Assembly (NCBI RefSeq): GCF_022637415.1 | Contig: NZ_CP093340.1 | Location: forward strand, 1,116,001-1,180,000 | From: Luteimonas sp. S4-F44 | GTDB lineage: Bacteria > Pseudomonadota > Gammaproteobacteria > Xanthomonadales > Xanthomonadaceae | Direction: 5' to 3' | Length of the DNA: 64,000 nucleotides | Shown here: positions 9,464 to 18,822 of the stretch, piece after piece | Position numbering within the stretch: the first letter of the stretch is position 1 | Layout: each line of letters begins with the position of its first letter | Made by a program: the position numbers and the translations under genes | The notes under the pieces: model-generated | Databases searched by the model: none | What the model was told of the DNA's origin: nothing | What the model saw: the letters and a program-made list of their open reading frames with translations, nothing else

Positions 9464-9640
9464 GGGGCATCGGGAGCGAGGCGGGCGATGCCGACAGGAT
9501 AGGGCACGCGCGCCGCCGGGGCCGCCCCGGGAACCGGACATCCGACTGATCGGTGATGCGATCGAACGCGTGGCGAAGCCGCCCGCCTTCTTCTTCGTTG
9601 CGGCGTAAAGCAGGCAACTGCCGCGCGACCGATGCTTCGC

Positions 9641-9688
9641 GCCCTCCCCCGCACGCGGGGGAGGGCTGGGGTGGGGGCAGCATGCCCC
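9641..9688. repeat. GC-rich intergenic hairpin repeat, probable terminator
   Basis: Arms 9641-9650 and 9657-9666 (GCCCTCCCCC / GGGGGAGGGC) form a perfect 10-bp stem, followed by CTGGGGTGGGGG and a second hairpin (GGGGCA-GCA-TGCCCC). This resembles a short dispersed repeat I recall as common in Xanthomonadaceae and some alphaproteobacteria. It lies immediately downstream of the aminotransferase gene and so may end its transcript. Confidence 0.6.
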
Positions 9689-9693
9689 GCGGA

Positions 9694-11229
9694 TCAGGCC
9701 TCGACAGGCTCGCGGCTGTCGGCGTTACGTGCACCGGCCGATGCCCCCGCCTGCTGCGGACCCTCGCGCAGCGCGCGACCGACCATGTCCACCAGCAGTT
9801 CGAGCTCGTCCTCGCCGATCGCAAAATGCGGCGTGAAGCGCAGCGAGTTCGCGCCGCCATGGATCACGCCGATGCCGCGCTCGCGCAGCCACTCTTCGGT
9901 CGAGCCGGCGCCGTAGCATTTGAACCGTGGGTCGATTTCGCACGAGAACAGCAGGCCGGTGCCCTGGACCTTGGTGATCGCGCCGCCGGCATCGGCGCGC
10001 AGCGCCTCGAGCCGTTCAATCGCACGCCGCCCGGCCTTGCGGATGTTGTCGCGGATCGCGGGCGTCAGCTGCTCGAGCACCGCGCAGGCCACGTCGAGCG
10101 CGCGGGGGTTGGCGGTCATCGTATTGCCGTAGACGCCGCTGCGGTACAGCTGCGCCGCGTCTGCCGAGACCGCGAGCACCGACAGCGGGTACTGGCCGGC
10201 GTTGAGCGCCTTGGAATAGGTTTCCATGTCCGGCGCCTCGACCCCCTCGAAGCCGGGATAGTCCACGATCGACAGCACGCCGTGCGCGCGCAGGCCGGCC
10301 TGGATCGAGTCGACCAGCAGCAGACTGCCATGCTCGCGCGTGAGTGCGCGCGCGGCGGCATAGAACGCGGGCGGCAGCGCACGGCCGGGGTCGCCTTCGC
10401 CCATAACCGGTTCCAGGAACACCGCTTCGACGAACCAGCCGTTGGCGTCGGCCTCGGCGAACGCCTGGCGCAGTGCCTCGACGTCGTACGGCGGCACGGC
10501 GATCAGCGAGTTCTCGTCGCGGAAGCTGGCCAGGTGCTTCATATAGGTCGCGCGGGAGGAGTCGGAGTACAGCGCCGGCCGTTCGGTGCGACCGTGGAAG
10601 CTGCCTTTGACCACGATGCGCTTGATCGTGCGTCCGGCATGGCGGCCGCCCGGGTCGGTTTGCACGCGGGTGTTGATGTCGGCGATGCGCGCGGCCAGGC
10701 CGACCGATTCGGAGCCGGAGTTCAGGCACAGGAAATGGCTGTAGGGGCAGCCGCCGTCGCGGGTGTGGCCGATCTCGCGGCGCAGCGCGCGGTCGAGGCG
10801 CAGCTGCGACAGGTGCGGGGTCATGATGTTGGCCATCGGCACCGGCCGCGCCATCGCCTCGAGCACCGGCGCCGGCGTGTGGCCGAAGCCGAGCATGCCG
10901 TAGCCGCCCGAATCGTGCAGCACTGCGCCCTTGAGCGTGACGATCCACGGGCCGCGTGCGGCCAGCGCGACATAGGGATTCACCGCGTCGCCGGGGTAGA
11001 AGTTCACGTAGCCGGCCTGCACGGCCTGCGCCTGGGCATCCTCGTCGAGGTCGAGCAGCTCGGCGAACTCGTCGCGGATCCGCGCGTACTCGTCTGCGGC
11101 GGCCTGCAGCGCCTCGACGAGTGCGGGATGGCGCGCGGCGTAGGTCTCGACGACCTCGTCAGACAGGCCGGTCGTGCGGCGGGCGCCGCCATGGGCACGG
11201 AGCGGGGCGAGGATACGGGTCACGGACAT
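9694..11229 (-). CDS. Class III PLP-dependent aminotransferase
   Basis: A 511-residue cytosolic fold-type I aminotransferase. Recognisable elements are the [11 protein letters not shown] segment, [16 protein letters not shown] (cofactor phosphate region), [19 protein letters not shown] (where the Asp normally contacts the PLP ring), and [17 protein letters not shown], whose lysine is the probable Schiff-base residue. Family members act on omega-amino groups (ornithine, lysine, GABA, diaminobutyrate); I cannot choose among them. It is longer than typical ArgD/GabT proteins because of an N-terminal extension of about 90 residues. The divergent neighbour is an Lrp/AsnC regulator with inverted repeats between them, suggesting amino-acid-responsive control of a catabolic step. 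Confidence 0.88.
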   Translation of the reverse strand: MSVTRILAPLRAHGGARRTTGLSDEVVETYAARHPALVEALQAAADEYARIRDEFAELLDLDEDAQAQAVQAGYVNFYPGDAVNPYVALAARGPWIVTLKGAVLHDSGGYGMLGFGHTPAPVLEAMARPVPMANIMTPHLSQLRLDRALRREIGHTRDGGCPYSHFLCLNSGSESVGLAARIADINTRVQTDPGGRHAGRTIKRIVVKGSFHGRTERPALYSDSSRATYMKHLASFRDENSLIAVPPYDVEALRQAFAEADANGWFVEAVFLEPVMGEGDPGRALPPAFYAAARALTREHGSLLLVDSIQAGLRAHGVLSIVDYPGFEGVEAPDMETYSKALNAGQYPLSVLAVSADAAQLYRSGVYGNTMTANPRALDVACAVLEQLTPAIRDNIRKAGRRAIERLEALRADAGGAITKVQGTGLLFSCEIDPRFKCYGAGSTEEWLRERGIGVIHGGANSLRFTPHFAIGEDELELLVDMVGRALREGPQQAGASAGARNADSREPVEA

Positions 11230-11332
11230 GCGGTGGACTCCCAGGTCGGCAGGCGGGCCGGTGGCGGGCGCGGGCTCGCGGCAATGGGCGAGACCAGCTC
11301 CCAAGCCGGTGCGTTCCTTCTATTATCTGGAC

Positions 11333-11359
11333 GATTCCGTCGACCGGTAGCGACGGATC
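11333..11359. promoter_or_regulatory. Inverted repeat in the divergent aminotransferase/Lrp promoter
   Basis: GATTCCGTCG (11333-11342) and CGACGGATC (11351-11359) are near-perfect inverted repeats around an 8-bp spacer, just beside a TATTAT -10-like hexamer at 11321. Lrp-family proteins usually bind such sites beside their own genes. Binding here is inferred. Confidence 0.4.
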
Positions 11360-11385
11360 GCCGAATCGCTGATAGGATTTCGGCG
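11359..11385. promoter_or_regulatory. Second inverted repeat, candidate Lrp/AsnC operator
   Basis: CGCCGAATC (11359-11367) and GATTTCGGCG (11376-11385) form an inverted repeat abutting the preceding one; CGGCGAATTGCCG follows at once. The serial arrangement fits cooperative octamer binding by an Lrp-type regulator. Confidence 0.4.
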
Positions 11386-11408
11386 AATTGCCGAATCTCT
11401 TCGTGGAA

Positions 11409-11840
11409 ATGTCCAGCGAGCCCGCCGACGTCCGTCTGCTGATGCTGTTGCGCGAGAACGCGCGGCTGTCCACGGCCGAGATCGCGCGCCGACTCGGGCT
11501 GTCGCGCACCACGGTGCAGAGCCGGATCGAGCGACTCGAGCGCGACGGCGTCATCAGCGGCTACACGGTGCGGGTCCGCGACGACTTCGAACAGGGGCAC
11601 ATCCGCGCGCAGATCATGATCAGCGTCCGGCCCCGGCAGATGACGCCGGTGGTGACCGCGCTGCGCGCGATCGATGCGGTGCGCACCCTGCATTCGGTCA
11701 GCGGCCCCTACGACCTGATCGCGCTCGGCGTGGTGCCGACCGTCGCCGACATGGATGTGCTGACCGATCGGATCGGCTGCCTGGAAGGCGTCGAGCGCAC
11801 GACCTCGTCGATCATCCTGTCGACCAAGTTCGATAGATAA
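11409..11840 (+). CDS. Lrp/AsnC family transcriptional regulator
   Basis: A 143-residue DNA-binding regulator. The N-terminal winged helix (about residues 7-60) contains LLMLLRENARLSTAEIARRL and LSRTTVQSRIERLERDGVI, the canonical AsnC helix-turn-helix; the C-terminal RAM domain (about 68-140) has the VSGPYDLIALG core that binds amino-acid effectors. It is divergent from the class III aminotransferase and most likely controls it and itself through the repeats between them. ATG 11409 is preferred to an in-frame TTG at 11388 because family homology starts at SSEPADVRLL. The effector is unknown. Confidence 0.93.
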   Translation: MSSEPADVRLLMLLRENARLSTAEIARRLGLSRTTVQSRIERLERDGVISGYTVRVRDDFEQGHIRAQIMISVRPRQMTPVVTALRAIDAVRTLHSVSGPYDLIALGVVPTVADMDVLTDRIGCLEGVERTTSSIILSTKFDR

Positions 11841-11900
11841 CGCGTGGTCCGCCCTGGGGCGGAAGGCGCATCCGTCCCGCTCCCGTTGACGGGGGCGGGG

Positions 11901-11923
11901 GGCCATCGGCGGGGCCGATGGTC
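11901..11923. terminator. Hairpin downstream of the Lrp gene
   Basis: GGCCATCGGC (11901-11910) pairs with GCCGATGGTC (11914-11923) across a 3-base loop, with one G-U pair. There is no T tract, so this is only a possible terminator. Confidence 0.35.
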
Positions 11924-12060
11924 GGGAAGGCCCTTGCCCGCCCCGGCGCCTGTCAGCGCCGACCTCCGCGCGGGCGAGGGAAGTGAGCCACGACGCCAAT
12001 GGCACCGACCGCGCGCTCGCCCCGCCTACAATGGCCGCCCTTTCCGATCGCCGGCCCCTC

Positions 12061-13110
12061 TTGAAGAAGTCCGATTTCCATTTCGACCTGCCGGACGCCC
12101 TGATCGCGCAAGCGCCGCTGGCCGAGCGGTCGGCCAGCCGGCTGCTGGTTGTGCCGCCTGCCGACGGCGCGTTCGACGATCGTCACGTGCGCGATCTGCC
12201 GGAGCTGCTGCAGCCGGGCGATCTGCTGGTGTTCAACGACACCCGGGTGATCCCGGCGCGGTTGTTCGGGCACAAGGACAGTGGCGGACGCGTGGAGATC
12301 CTGATCGAGCGGCTGCTGCCCGGTAACGAGGCGCGCGCGCAGATCGGGGCCAGCAAGGCGCCCAAGGTGGGCGGACGGATCGCGCTCGACGGCGGCGGCA
12401 GCGCCGAGGTGCTGTCGCGCGACGAGGGCTTCTACCACCTGCGCTTCGAGGTCGACGGCGCGCTGGAATCCTGGCTGCTCAAGGTCGGGCGCATGCCGCT
12501 GCCGCCCTACATCCGGCGTGAGCCGGGGCACGACGACGCCGAGCGCTACCAGACGGTGTTCGCGCGCGAGGTCGGCGCGGTTGCGGCCCCGACCGCTGGC
12601 CTGCATTTCGACGACGCCTTACTCGACCGGCTGCGTGCGCGGGGCGTGGCCTTCGGTCACGTGACCCTGCATGTGGGCGCCGGCACGTTCCAGCCGATGC
12701 GCGTGGACGACATCCGCGAGCATCGCATGCACAGCGAATGGCTCAACGTCGGCGCCGAACTGGTCGCGCAGATCCGGCGCACCCGCGAGGCCGGTGGCCG
12801 CGTGATCGCGGTCGGCACGACGGTCGTGCGTGCGCTCGAAAGCGCGAGCGTCGACGGCGAACTGCACCCATTCTCGGGCGAGACGCGGATCTTCATCTTC
12901 CCCGGTTACCGCATCCGCAGCGTCGATGCGATGGTGACCAACTTCCATCTGCCCGAATCGACGCTATTGATGCTGGTCTCGGCCTTCGCCGGGCGCGAAC
13001 GCATTCTCGCCGCCTACGCGCATGCGGTCGCGGCGCGCTACCGGTTCTTCTCCTACGGCGATGCGATGCTGTTGTGGAGCGCCGACGCGCCTGCGCAGCC
13101 GGCGGACTGA
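12061..13110 (+). CDS. queA: S-adenosylmethionine:tRNA ribosyltransferase-isomerase
   Basis: Converts preQ1-modified tRNA to epoxyqueuosine using SAM as ribosyl donor. At 349 residues it matches the family. Signatures include [29 protein letters not shown] and [11 protein letters not shown], all near the active site. The start is uncertain: TTG 12061 gives [20 protein letters not shown], aligning with E. coli QueA; ATG 12031 would add ten poorly conserved residues, and its TACAATG context looks more like a -10 box. It heads the queA-tgt-yajC-secD-secF cluster and is followed by tgt after 103 bp. Confidence 0.96.
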   Translation: MKKSDFHFDLPDALIAQAPLAERSASRLLVVPPADGAFDDRHVRDLPELLQPGDLLVFNDTRVIPARLFGHKDSGGRVEILIERLLPGNEARAQIGASKAPKVGGRIALDGGGSAEVLSRDEGFYHLRFEVDGALESWLLKVGRMPLPPYIRREPGHDDAERYQTVFAREVGAVAAPTAGLHFDDALLDRLRARGVAFGHVTLHVGAGTFQPMRVDDIREHRMHSEWLNVGAELVAQIRRTREAGGRVIAVGTTVVRALESASVDGELHPFSGETRIFIFPGYRIRSVDAMVTNFHLPESTLLMLVSAFAGRERILAAYAHAVAARYRFFSYGDAMLLWSADAPAQPAD

Positions 13111-13213
13111 GCGGGCGGGTCAGCCAGGCGCGCCAGGCATCGCGCCCAGTCCCCAGGTGACGGCGATCCATGGTCTCAGCGTCGGGAGCGGAGGGACCGG
13201 TCATACTAATGGG

Positions 13214-14350
13214 ATGTCCAGAATGTCCTTCCAGCTGCTCGGCAGCGACGGCGCGGCCCGGCGCGGCCGCATCGATTTTCCCCGCGGCACCATCGAAACG
13301 CCCGCGTTCATGCCGGTCGGCACCTACGGCACGGTCAAGGGCGTACTGCCGCATCAGATCCGTGCGCTGGGCGCGCAGATCATCCTGGGCAACACCTTCC
13401 ACCTGTATCTGCGTCCGGGCCTGGAGGTCATCGAGGCGCACGGCGGCCTGCATGGCTTCGCGCGCTGGGACGGACCGATCCTGACCGACTCGGGCGGCTT
13501 CCAGGTGTTCTCGCTGGCGCACAAGCGCAAGATCACCGAGGAGGGCGTGACGTTCTCGGCGCCGACCGACGGCTCGCGGGTGTTCCTCGGTCCCGAGGAG
13601 AGCATGCGCATCCAGAAGACGCTCGACTCGGACATCGTGATGATCTTCGACGAGTGCCCGCCGGTGCAGGTCGACGGCAAGCCGGTCGACCCGCGCGTGG
13701 TCGAGCGCTCGATGGAGCTGTCGCTGCGCTGGGCGGCGCGCTCCAAGCGTGCGCACGAGGGCAACGACGCCGCGCTGTTCGGCATCGTCCAGGGCGGCGT
13801 GCACCACGACCTGCGCACGCGCTCGGCGCAAGGCCTTCAGGCCATCGGCTTCGACGGCTATGCGATCGGTGGGCTGGCGGTCGGCGAGACCGAGGCCGAG
13901 CGCAACGCGATGCTCGACCACACCTGCCCGCAGTTGCCGGGCGACCGTCCGCGCTACCTGATGGGCGTGGGGCGCCCGGAGGATCTGGTGGAGGCGGTCG
14001 CCCGCGGGGTCGACATGTTCGACTGCGTGATGCCGACCCGCAACGCCCGTAACGGCCACTTCTTCACCTCCACCGGCACGATTCGCATCCGCAATGCGAA
14101 GTTCGAGAAGGACCTGCGCCCGATCGAGGAGGGCTGCGGCTGCGAGGCCTGCGCCGGCGGCTACACCCGCGCCTATCTGCGTCATCTGGACCGCTGCGGT
14201 GAAATGCTGGGGCCGATGCTGGGCACGCTGCACAACCTCTGGTACTACCAGAAGCTGATGTCGGACATGCGCGCCGCGATCGAGACGGGAACCTTCGCCG
14301 CGTTCCGGGAGTCCTTCTATCGCGCCCGGACCGGGAATCCGGACGCCTGA
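13214..14350 (+). CDS. tgt: tRNA-guanine(34) transglycosylase
   Basis: Exchanges guanine 34 of Asp/Asn/His/Tyr tRNAs for preQ1, the step before QueA. At 378 residues, it has [24 protein letters not shown] (general-base Asp), GGLAVGE, and [16 protein letters not shown] (nucleophile Asp region). The C-terminal zinc site is [17 protein letters not shown] (C-x-C-x2-C-His). ATG 13214 or ATG 13223 could start translation; the second aligns best with E. coli Tgt. A CATACTAAT -10-like sequence just upstream may give it its own promoter. A 7-bp GC hairpin at 14352-14369 separates it from yajC. Confidence 0.96.
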   Translation: MSRMSFQLLGSDGAARRGRIDFPRGTIETPAFMPVGTYGTVKGVLPHQIRALGAQIILGNTFHLYLRPGLEVIEAHGGLHGFARWDGPILTDSGGFQVFSLAHKRKITEEGVTFSAPTDGSRVFLGPEESMRIQKTLDSDIVMIFDECPPVQVDGKPVDPRVVERSMELSLRWAARSKRAHEGNDAALFGIVQGGVHHDLRTRSAQGLQAIGFDGYAIGGLAVGETEAERNAMLDHTCPQLPGDRPRYLMGVGRPEDLVEAVARGVDMFDCVMPTRNARNGHFFTSTGTIRIRNAKFEKDLRPIEEGCGCEACAGGYTRAYLRHLDRCGEMLGPMLGTLHNLWYYQKLMSDMRAAIETGTFAAFRESFYRARTGNPDA

Positions 14351-14425
14351 GCCGGGCCTGGCGGCCCGGATCGCCCGATTTTCACCCCCGTCCACGCCTC
14401 GGCCTGCGCCCCCGGCCGGCCGTGG

Positions 14426-14431
14426 CATAAT
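14426..14431 (+). promoter_or_regulatory. Candidate -10 box for yajC-secDF
   Basis: CATAAT preceded by TGG sits 36 bp before the yajC start and downstream of the tgt hairpin, suggesting the export genes can be transcribed independently. No clear -35 was seen. Confidence 0.35.
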
Positions 14432-14466
14432 CGCCTGCTGCCTTTTCGACCCTGATGGATGCCCAG

Positions 14467-14805
14467 ATGAATCTGCTGGACCTGCTGATCGCCCCCGCCC
14501 ACGCCGCCGCCGGGGCGCCCGCCGCGCCGAGCATGCTGTCGACGCTGGCTTTCCCGATCATCCTGATCGCGATCATGTACTTCCTGATGATCCGCCCGCA
14601 GATGAAGCGGACCAAGGAACATCGCGCGATGCTCGACAAGCTGTCGGTCGGCGACGAGGTGATCACCAATGGCGGCATCGCCGGCGTCGTGCGCGCGATC
14701 GGCGAGAGCTTCATCACCGTCGAGATCGCCGAGCGCGTCGAGATCCGGGTCCAGAAGGGCGCGGTCGGCAACGTGCTGCCCAAGGGCACCCTGAAGTCGG
14801 CCTGA
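14467..14805 (+). CDS. yajC: Preprotein translocase subunit YajC
   Basis: A small inner-membrane partner of SecD-SecF. It is 112 residues, with an AHAAAG-containing N-terminus, one hydrophobic segment at about residues 25-45 ending FLMIRPQMKR (the family signature), and a soluble domain with VGDEVITNGGIAGVV. ATG 14455 is in frame and would add four residues (MDAQ). Located 71 bp before secD, as is usual. Confidence 0.96.
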   Translation: MNLLDLLIAPAHAAAGAPAAPSMLSTLAFPIILIAIMYFLMIRPQMKRTKEHRAMLDKLSVGDEVITNGGIAGVVRAIGESFITVEIAERVEIRVQKGAVGNVLPKGTLKSA

Positions 14806-14876
14806 TTTCCTGATTCTGCCGGGGCCCGCCCCGGCAACTCTCCCGGCGCCGCCTGCGCGGCGCCCGAGGCAAGCCA

Positions 14877-16760
14877 ATGCTCGAATTCCCGCGCTGGAAA
14901 TACGTCCTGATCCTGCTGGTGCTGGTGCTGGCCGCGCTGTACGCGCTGCCCAACGCCTACCAGAAGAATCCGTCGATACAGATCACCCCGAGCACCAGCG
15001 AGGCGCGCATCGACGATGCGCTGCGCCAGCAGGTCGACGGCCTGCTAAAGGACGCCGGCGTGACGCCGGTCGGCACCGAGGCCGACGACAGCCATCTGCT
15101 GGTACGCCTGCACGATGCCGACGCCCAGACCGCCGCCGCCGACACGCTGCGCCCGGCGCTGGGCGAGAACTATTCGGTCGCCTTGAACCTGGCCTCGACC
15201 GTGCCCGACTGGCTGTCGCGCTTCGGCGCCCGGCCGATGTCGCTGGGTCTGGACCTGCAGGGTGGCGTGCACTTCGTGATGCAGGTCGATCAGGCCGCCG
15301 CGCTGCAAAAGCGCGTCGACGGCTACGCCGACGGCATCCGCACCGTGTTGCGCGACAATCGCATCGGCTACTCGAGCGTCGAGCGCCGGGCCGACAACAG
15401 CATCGGCGTGGTCCTCAACGAGGGCGCCAACGTCGACCAGGCCCGTCAGCACATCGCCACCAGCCTGGCGAGCGCGTCGGGGCAGGGCGTGGCCGGCAGC
15501 GGCCCGCAGATCGCCGTCGATGGCAACCGCATCACCGTGCGCCTGTCGCAGAGCGAGATCGCCCGCATCGCGACCGACGCGGTCGAGCAGAATCGCACGG
15601 TGATCTCCAACCGCATCAACTCGATCGGCGTCGCCGAGCCGGTGCTGCAGCGCCAGGGCGAGGACCGCCTGGTCATCCAGCTGCCCGGCCTGCAGGACAC
15701 CGCCGAGGCCAAGCGCCTGATCGGCGCGACCGCCACGCTGGAGTTCCGCGCGGTGACCGGCGACGAGAACCAGGCTGCCGCCGCAGTGGCTTCGGGCAGC
15801 ATCCCGGCCGACTCGCGCGTGTACTACGACGAGAACAACCGCCCGCTGCTGCTCTCGCGGCGCATCCTCGTTTCGGGCGATCAGCTGATCAACGCCAATC
15901 CGCAGACCGACCAGCAGACCGGCATGCCGTCGGTCAGCATCACGCTCAACAGCGCGGGCGGCAAGCGCATGCTCGACCACACGCTGGAGAACGTCGGCCA
16001 GCGCCTGGGCATCGTCTACGTCGAGCGCATCCCGACGGTGCGCGTCGTCAATGGCGAGGAAGTGCGTTCGGCACGGACCGTCGAGCGCGTGATCAGTTCC
16101 TCGACGATCCGCGGCGTGTTCGGACGCGAGTTCCAGACCACCGGTCTGAGCCGCGACGAGGCCAACGACTTGGCCCGCCAGCTCAAGGCCGGCGCACTGG
16201 CCGCCCCGATGGACTTCGTCGAAGAACGCGTCGTGGGCCCGAGCCTGGGCGCGGAGAACGTCGAGCGCGGCGTCACCGCGGTGCTCTACGCGTTCGTGTT
16301 CACGCTGATCTTCTTCATGCTGTACTACCGCATGTTCGGCATCGTCACCTGCCTGGCGCTGATCCTGAACCTGCTGATCGTGGTCGCGGTGATGTCGCTG
16401 TTCGGTGCCACGATGTCGCTGCCCGGCTTCGCCGGTCTAGCGCTGTCGATCGGCCTGTCGGTGGACGCCAACGTGCTGATCAACGAGCGTATCCGAGAGG
16501 AGCTCAGGGCCGGGATGCCGCCCAAGGCGGCGATCGTGACCGGCTACGAGAAGGCCTCGGACACGATCTTCGACTCCAACCTGACCGGCATCATCGCAGG
16601 CATCGCGCTGTACGCCTTCGGCACCGGCCCGCTGCAGGGCTTCGCGGTCACGCTGGTGATCGGTATCGTCGCCTCGATGTTCACCGCGATCGTCGTCTCG
16701 CGCGCGCTGGTCACGCTGATCTACGCGCCGCGCAAGAAACTCAAGTCCCTGGCGATCTGA
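14877..16760 (+). CDS. secD: Protein translocase subunit SecD
   Basis: An inner-membrane RND-type subunit that uses the proton gradient to help pull proteins across after SecA/SecYEG. It has 627 residues: TM1 at about 8-25, periplasmic P1 domain with FGARPMSLGLDLQGGVHFVM, P1 head, NRINSIGVAEPVLQRQG, then five C-terminal TM segments containing GLALSIGLSVDANVLINERI (the proton-relay Asp) and FDSNLTGIIAGIALYAFG. Followed by secF after 13 bp, clearly one operon. Confidence 0.98.
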   Translation: MLEFPRWKYVLILLVLVLAALYALPNAYQKNPSIQITPSTSEARIDDALRQQVDGLLKDAGVTPVGTEADDSHLLVRLHDADAQTAAADTLRPALGENYSVALNLASTVPDWLSRFGARPMSLGLDLQGGVHFVMQVDQAAALQKRVDGYADGIRTVLRDNRIGYSSVERRADNSIGVVLNEGANVDQARQHIATSLASASGQGVAGSGPQIAVDGNRITVRLSQSEIARIATDAVEQNRTVISNRINSIGVAEPVLQRQGEDRLVIQLPGLQDTAEAKRLIGATATLEFRAVTGDENQAAAAVASGSIPADSRVYYDENNRPLLLSRRILVSGDQLINANPQTDQQTGMPSVSITLNSAGGKRMLDHTLENVGQRLGIVYVERIPTVRVVNGEEVRSARTVERVISSSTIRGVFGREFQTTGLSRDEANDLARQLKAGALAAPMDFVEERVVGPSLGAENVERGVTAVLYAFVFTLIFFMLYYRMFGIVTCLALILNLLIVVAVMSLFGATMSLPGFAGLALSIGLSVDANVLINERIREELRAGMPPKAAIVTGYEKASDTIFDSNLTGIIAGIALYAFGTGPLQGFAVTLVIGIVASMFTAIVVSRALVTLIYAPRKKLKSLAI

Positions 16761-16773
16761 CGGGAGAGACCCC

Positions 16774-17736
16774 ATGAAAATTTTCCCGTTGACCCTCGTT
16801 CCCAGCGACACCCGCATCGACTTCATGCGGCTGCGCCACGTCTGGGTGTCGTTGTTCGCCTTGCTGTTCGTTGCCTCGATCGCGGTGATCGGCCTGAAGG
16901 GCTTCAACTTCGCGCTCGACTTCACCGGCGGTACCGCGGTGAACGTGCGCTTCGAGCAGCCGGTGAGCGTCGATGAGGTGCGCGAGCGGCTCGAGACCGC
17001 CGGTATCGCCAATGCCCAGGTGCAGACCTTCGGCAGCGGCAACGATCTGCTGATCCGCGTCCGCGGCGACGAGCAGGCAAACGTGGACGGCAACACGCAG
17101 CTGGCGCAGCAGGTGCTGGCGGCGGCCTCGAGCGACAGCAATCCCGGCCGGATCCTGAGCACCGAGGCGATCGGGTCGCAGGTCTCGGGCGACCTGCGCA
17201 AGAACGCGATCTACGCGGCGATCTTCGTGCTGGTGGGCTTTCTGCTCTACATCAGCGTGCGCTTCGAATGGAAGTTCGCGGTGGTGGCCAGCGTGACCAC
17301 GCTGTTCGACGTGCTGGTGGTCGCTGGGCTGTTTTCGCTGACCGGCCGCGAGTTCGATCTGACCGTGCTCGCCGGCCTGCTGTCGGTCATGGGCTTCTCG
17401 ATCAACGACACGATCGTGGTGTTCGACCGCGTGCGCGAGAACTTCCGCGGCGTGCGCGCCGAGCCGCTGGAGATCTTCAACCGCTCGATCAACCAGACGC
17501 TCTCGCGCACGATCATCACCTCGCTGGTGTTCTTCCTGTCGGTGCTGGCGCTGTTCCTCTATGGCGGCGGTTCGCTCGAAGGCCTGGCGCTGACCCAGAT
17601 GATGGGCGCCGTCGTCGGCACGCTGTCGTCGATCTTCATCGCCTGCCCGTTGCTGACCTACGGCGTGCTGCGCGTCACCAAGCAGGACCTGCTGCCCAAG
17701 GCGAAGGACGAAGCGGCGCTGGCGCGCCGGCCGTAA
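16774..17736 (+). CDS. secF: Protein translocase subunit SecF
   Basis: The SecD partner in the inner-membrane export motor. It has 320 residues: an N-terminal TM segment, FALDFTGGTAVNVRF in the periplasmic domain, and a C-terminal TM bundle with LSVMGFSINDTIVVFDRVREN, the conserved transmembrane Asp-Arg signature. The start ATG follows GGGAGAGA. It is the last gene of the cluster, ended by a strong hairpin at 17808-17835. Confidence 0.98.
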   Translation: MKIFPLTLVPSDTRIDFMRLRHVWVSLFALLFVASIAVIGLKGFNFALDFTGGTAVNVRFEQPVSVDEVRERLETAGIANAQVQTFGSGNDLLIRVRGDEQANVDGNTQLAQQVLAAASSDSNPGRILSTEAIGSQVSGDLRKNAIYAAIFVLVGFLLYISVRFEWKFAVVASVTTLFDVLVVAGLFSLTGREFDLTVLAGLLSVMGFSINDTIVVFDRVRENFRGVRAEPLEIFNRSINQTLSRTIITSLVFFLSVLALFLYGGGSLEGLALTQMMGAVVGTLSSIFIACPLLTYGVLRVTKQDLLPKAKDEAALARRP

Positions 17737-17807
17737 AGCGGTGTGCTGCCGACGCTGGGCGTCGGCAGCAGGCACTCTGACCCAGGGTTTTTGTTCGGGC
17801 TGGGGCG

Positions 17808-17835
17808 AAAAAAGCCACGCAATGCGTGGCTTTTT
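17808..17835. terminator. Rho-independent bidirectional terminator, secF/suhB
   Basis: A6, then GCCACGC (17814-17820), AAT loop, GCGTGGC (17824-17830), then T5. It is symmetric and sits between convergent secF and suhB, so it probably serves both. Confidence 0.9.
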
Positions 17836-17905
17836 CTGTTTCTGAGCGTGCGCTCCGGCTGCTGGGGCCGTGCGCGCGAATCCTGCAGCTAACGGACCCG
17901 CAGGC

Positions 17906-18736
17906 TCAGTCGAACTCCTTCGCATACCCCGACGACACCAGCACCTGCTGCAGGGGCTCGATCAGCCGCACATTGGAGGCGAGGATCGGGCGGCCGCCCG
18001 CCATGGCCACGTTCATCGGACCGGTGGCGCGGCCCTTGAAGTCGCTGATGCGGCCGCCGGCTTCGCGGACCAGCAGCACGCCGGCCGCGATGTCCCAGGG
18101 GTGCACGCCGGCCTCGAAGTAGGCGTCGCAACGGCCGGCCGCGACGTAGGCCAGGTCCAGCGCGGCCGAACCGGCGCGGCGAACATCCTCGGCGGACTCG
18201 AGCAAGGCGTCGACCGCGCGCAGCTGCGCGCCGGCACGCTTGCGCTCACGCGGGGCGAAGCCGGTGGCGATCATCGCGCCCGACAGGTCCTTGCGGTCGG
18301 CGACGCGGATGCGGCGTTCGTTGAGCTGGGCGCCGGCGCCGCGCGTGGCGGTGAACAGTTCGTTGCGCAGCGGATCGAAGATCACCCCGTGCAGCGGCTC
18401 GCCGCCCTCGACCAGCGCGATCGACACGCACCAGTGGGGGAAGCCGCGCAGGTAGTTGCTGGTGCCGTCGAGCGGATCGATGACCCAGGTGTAGCGGCTC
18501 GCACCGCCACGGCCGGGCTTGGCGCCGCCTTCCTCGCCGAGGATGGCGTAATCGGGATGCGCCCGGCGCAATTCCTTGACGATCGCCTCTTCGGCCAGGC
18601 CGTCGACTTCGCTGGCGTAGTCCAGTCGGGCCTTCTCGACGACGTTGAGCGCGTCGAGCTTGTGCATGTTGCGCAGCAGGACGTTGCCGCCGGCACGCGC
18701 CGCCTTGACCATGATGTTGACAGCAGGTTGAAGCAT
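17906..18736 (-). CDS. suhB: Inositol-1-monophosphatase SuhB
   Basis: A Mg-dependent phosphatase; in enterobacteria SuhB also joins rRNA antitermination complexes. It is 276 residues with all three metal motifs: [22 protein letters not shown] and [17 protein letters not shown]. The start ATG gives [20 protein letters not shown], the usual N-terminus. It is divergent from trmJ across 86 bp, the order found in E. coli and xanthomonads. Confidence 0.96.
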   Translation of the reverse strand: MLQPAVNIMVKAARAGGNVLLRNMHKLDALNVVEKARLDYASEVDGLAEEAIVKELRRAHPDYAILGEEGGAKPGRGGASRYTWVIDPLDGTSNYLRGFPHWCVSIALVEGGEPLHGVIFDPLRNELFTATRGAGAQLNERRIRVADRKDLSGAMIATGFAPRERKRAGAQLRAVDALLESAEDVRRAGSAALDLAYVAAGRCDAYFEAGVHPWDIAAGVLLVREAGGRISDFKGRATGPMNVAMAGGRPILASNVRLIEPLQQVLVSSGYAKEFD

Positions 18737-18822
18737 CGCGGACGACTCCGGGCGCGGGCGGGTTCGAGGGGAAAAAGAGCGGTGCCGGCGCTTGGCCGGT
18801 CGGGCAGTTTACCATTCGCGGC

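Noticed and set aside
12023..12033. ATG 12031 as the queA start
   Set aside because: TACAATG context looks like a -10 box, and the ten added residues do not align with QueA proteins; TTG 12061 preferred, though not proven.
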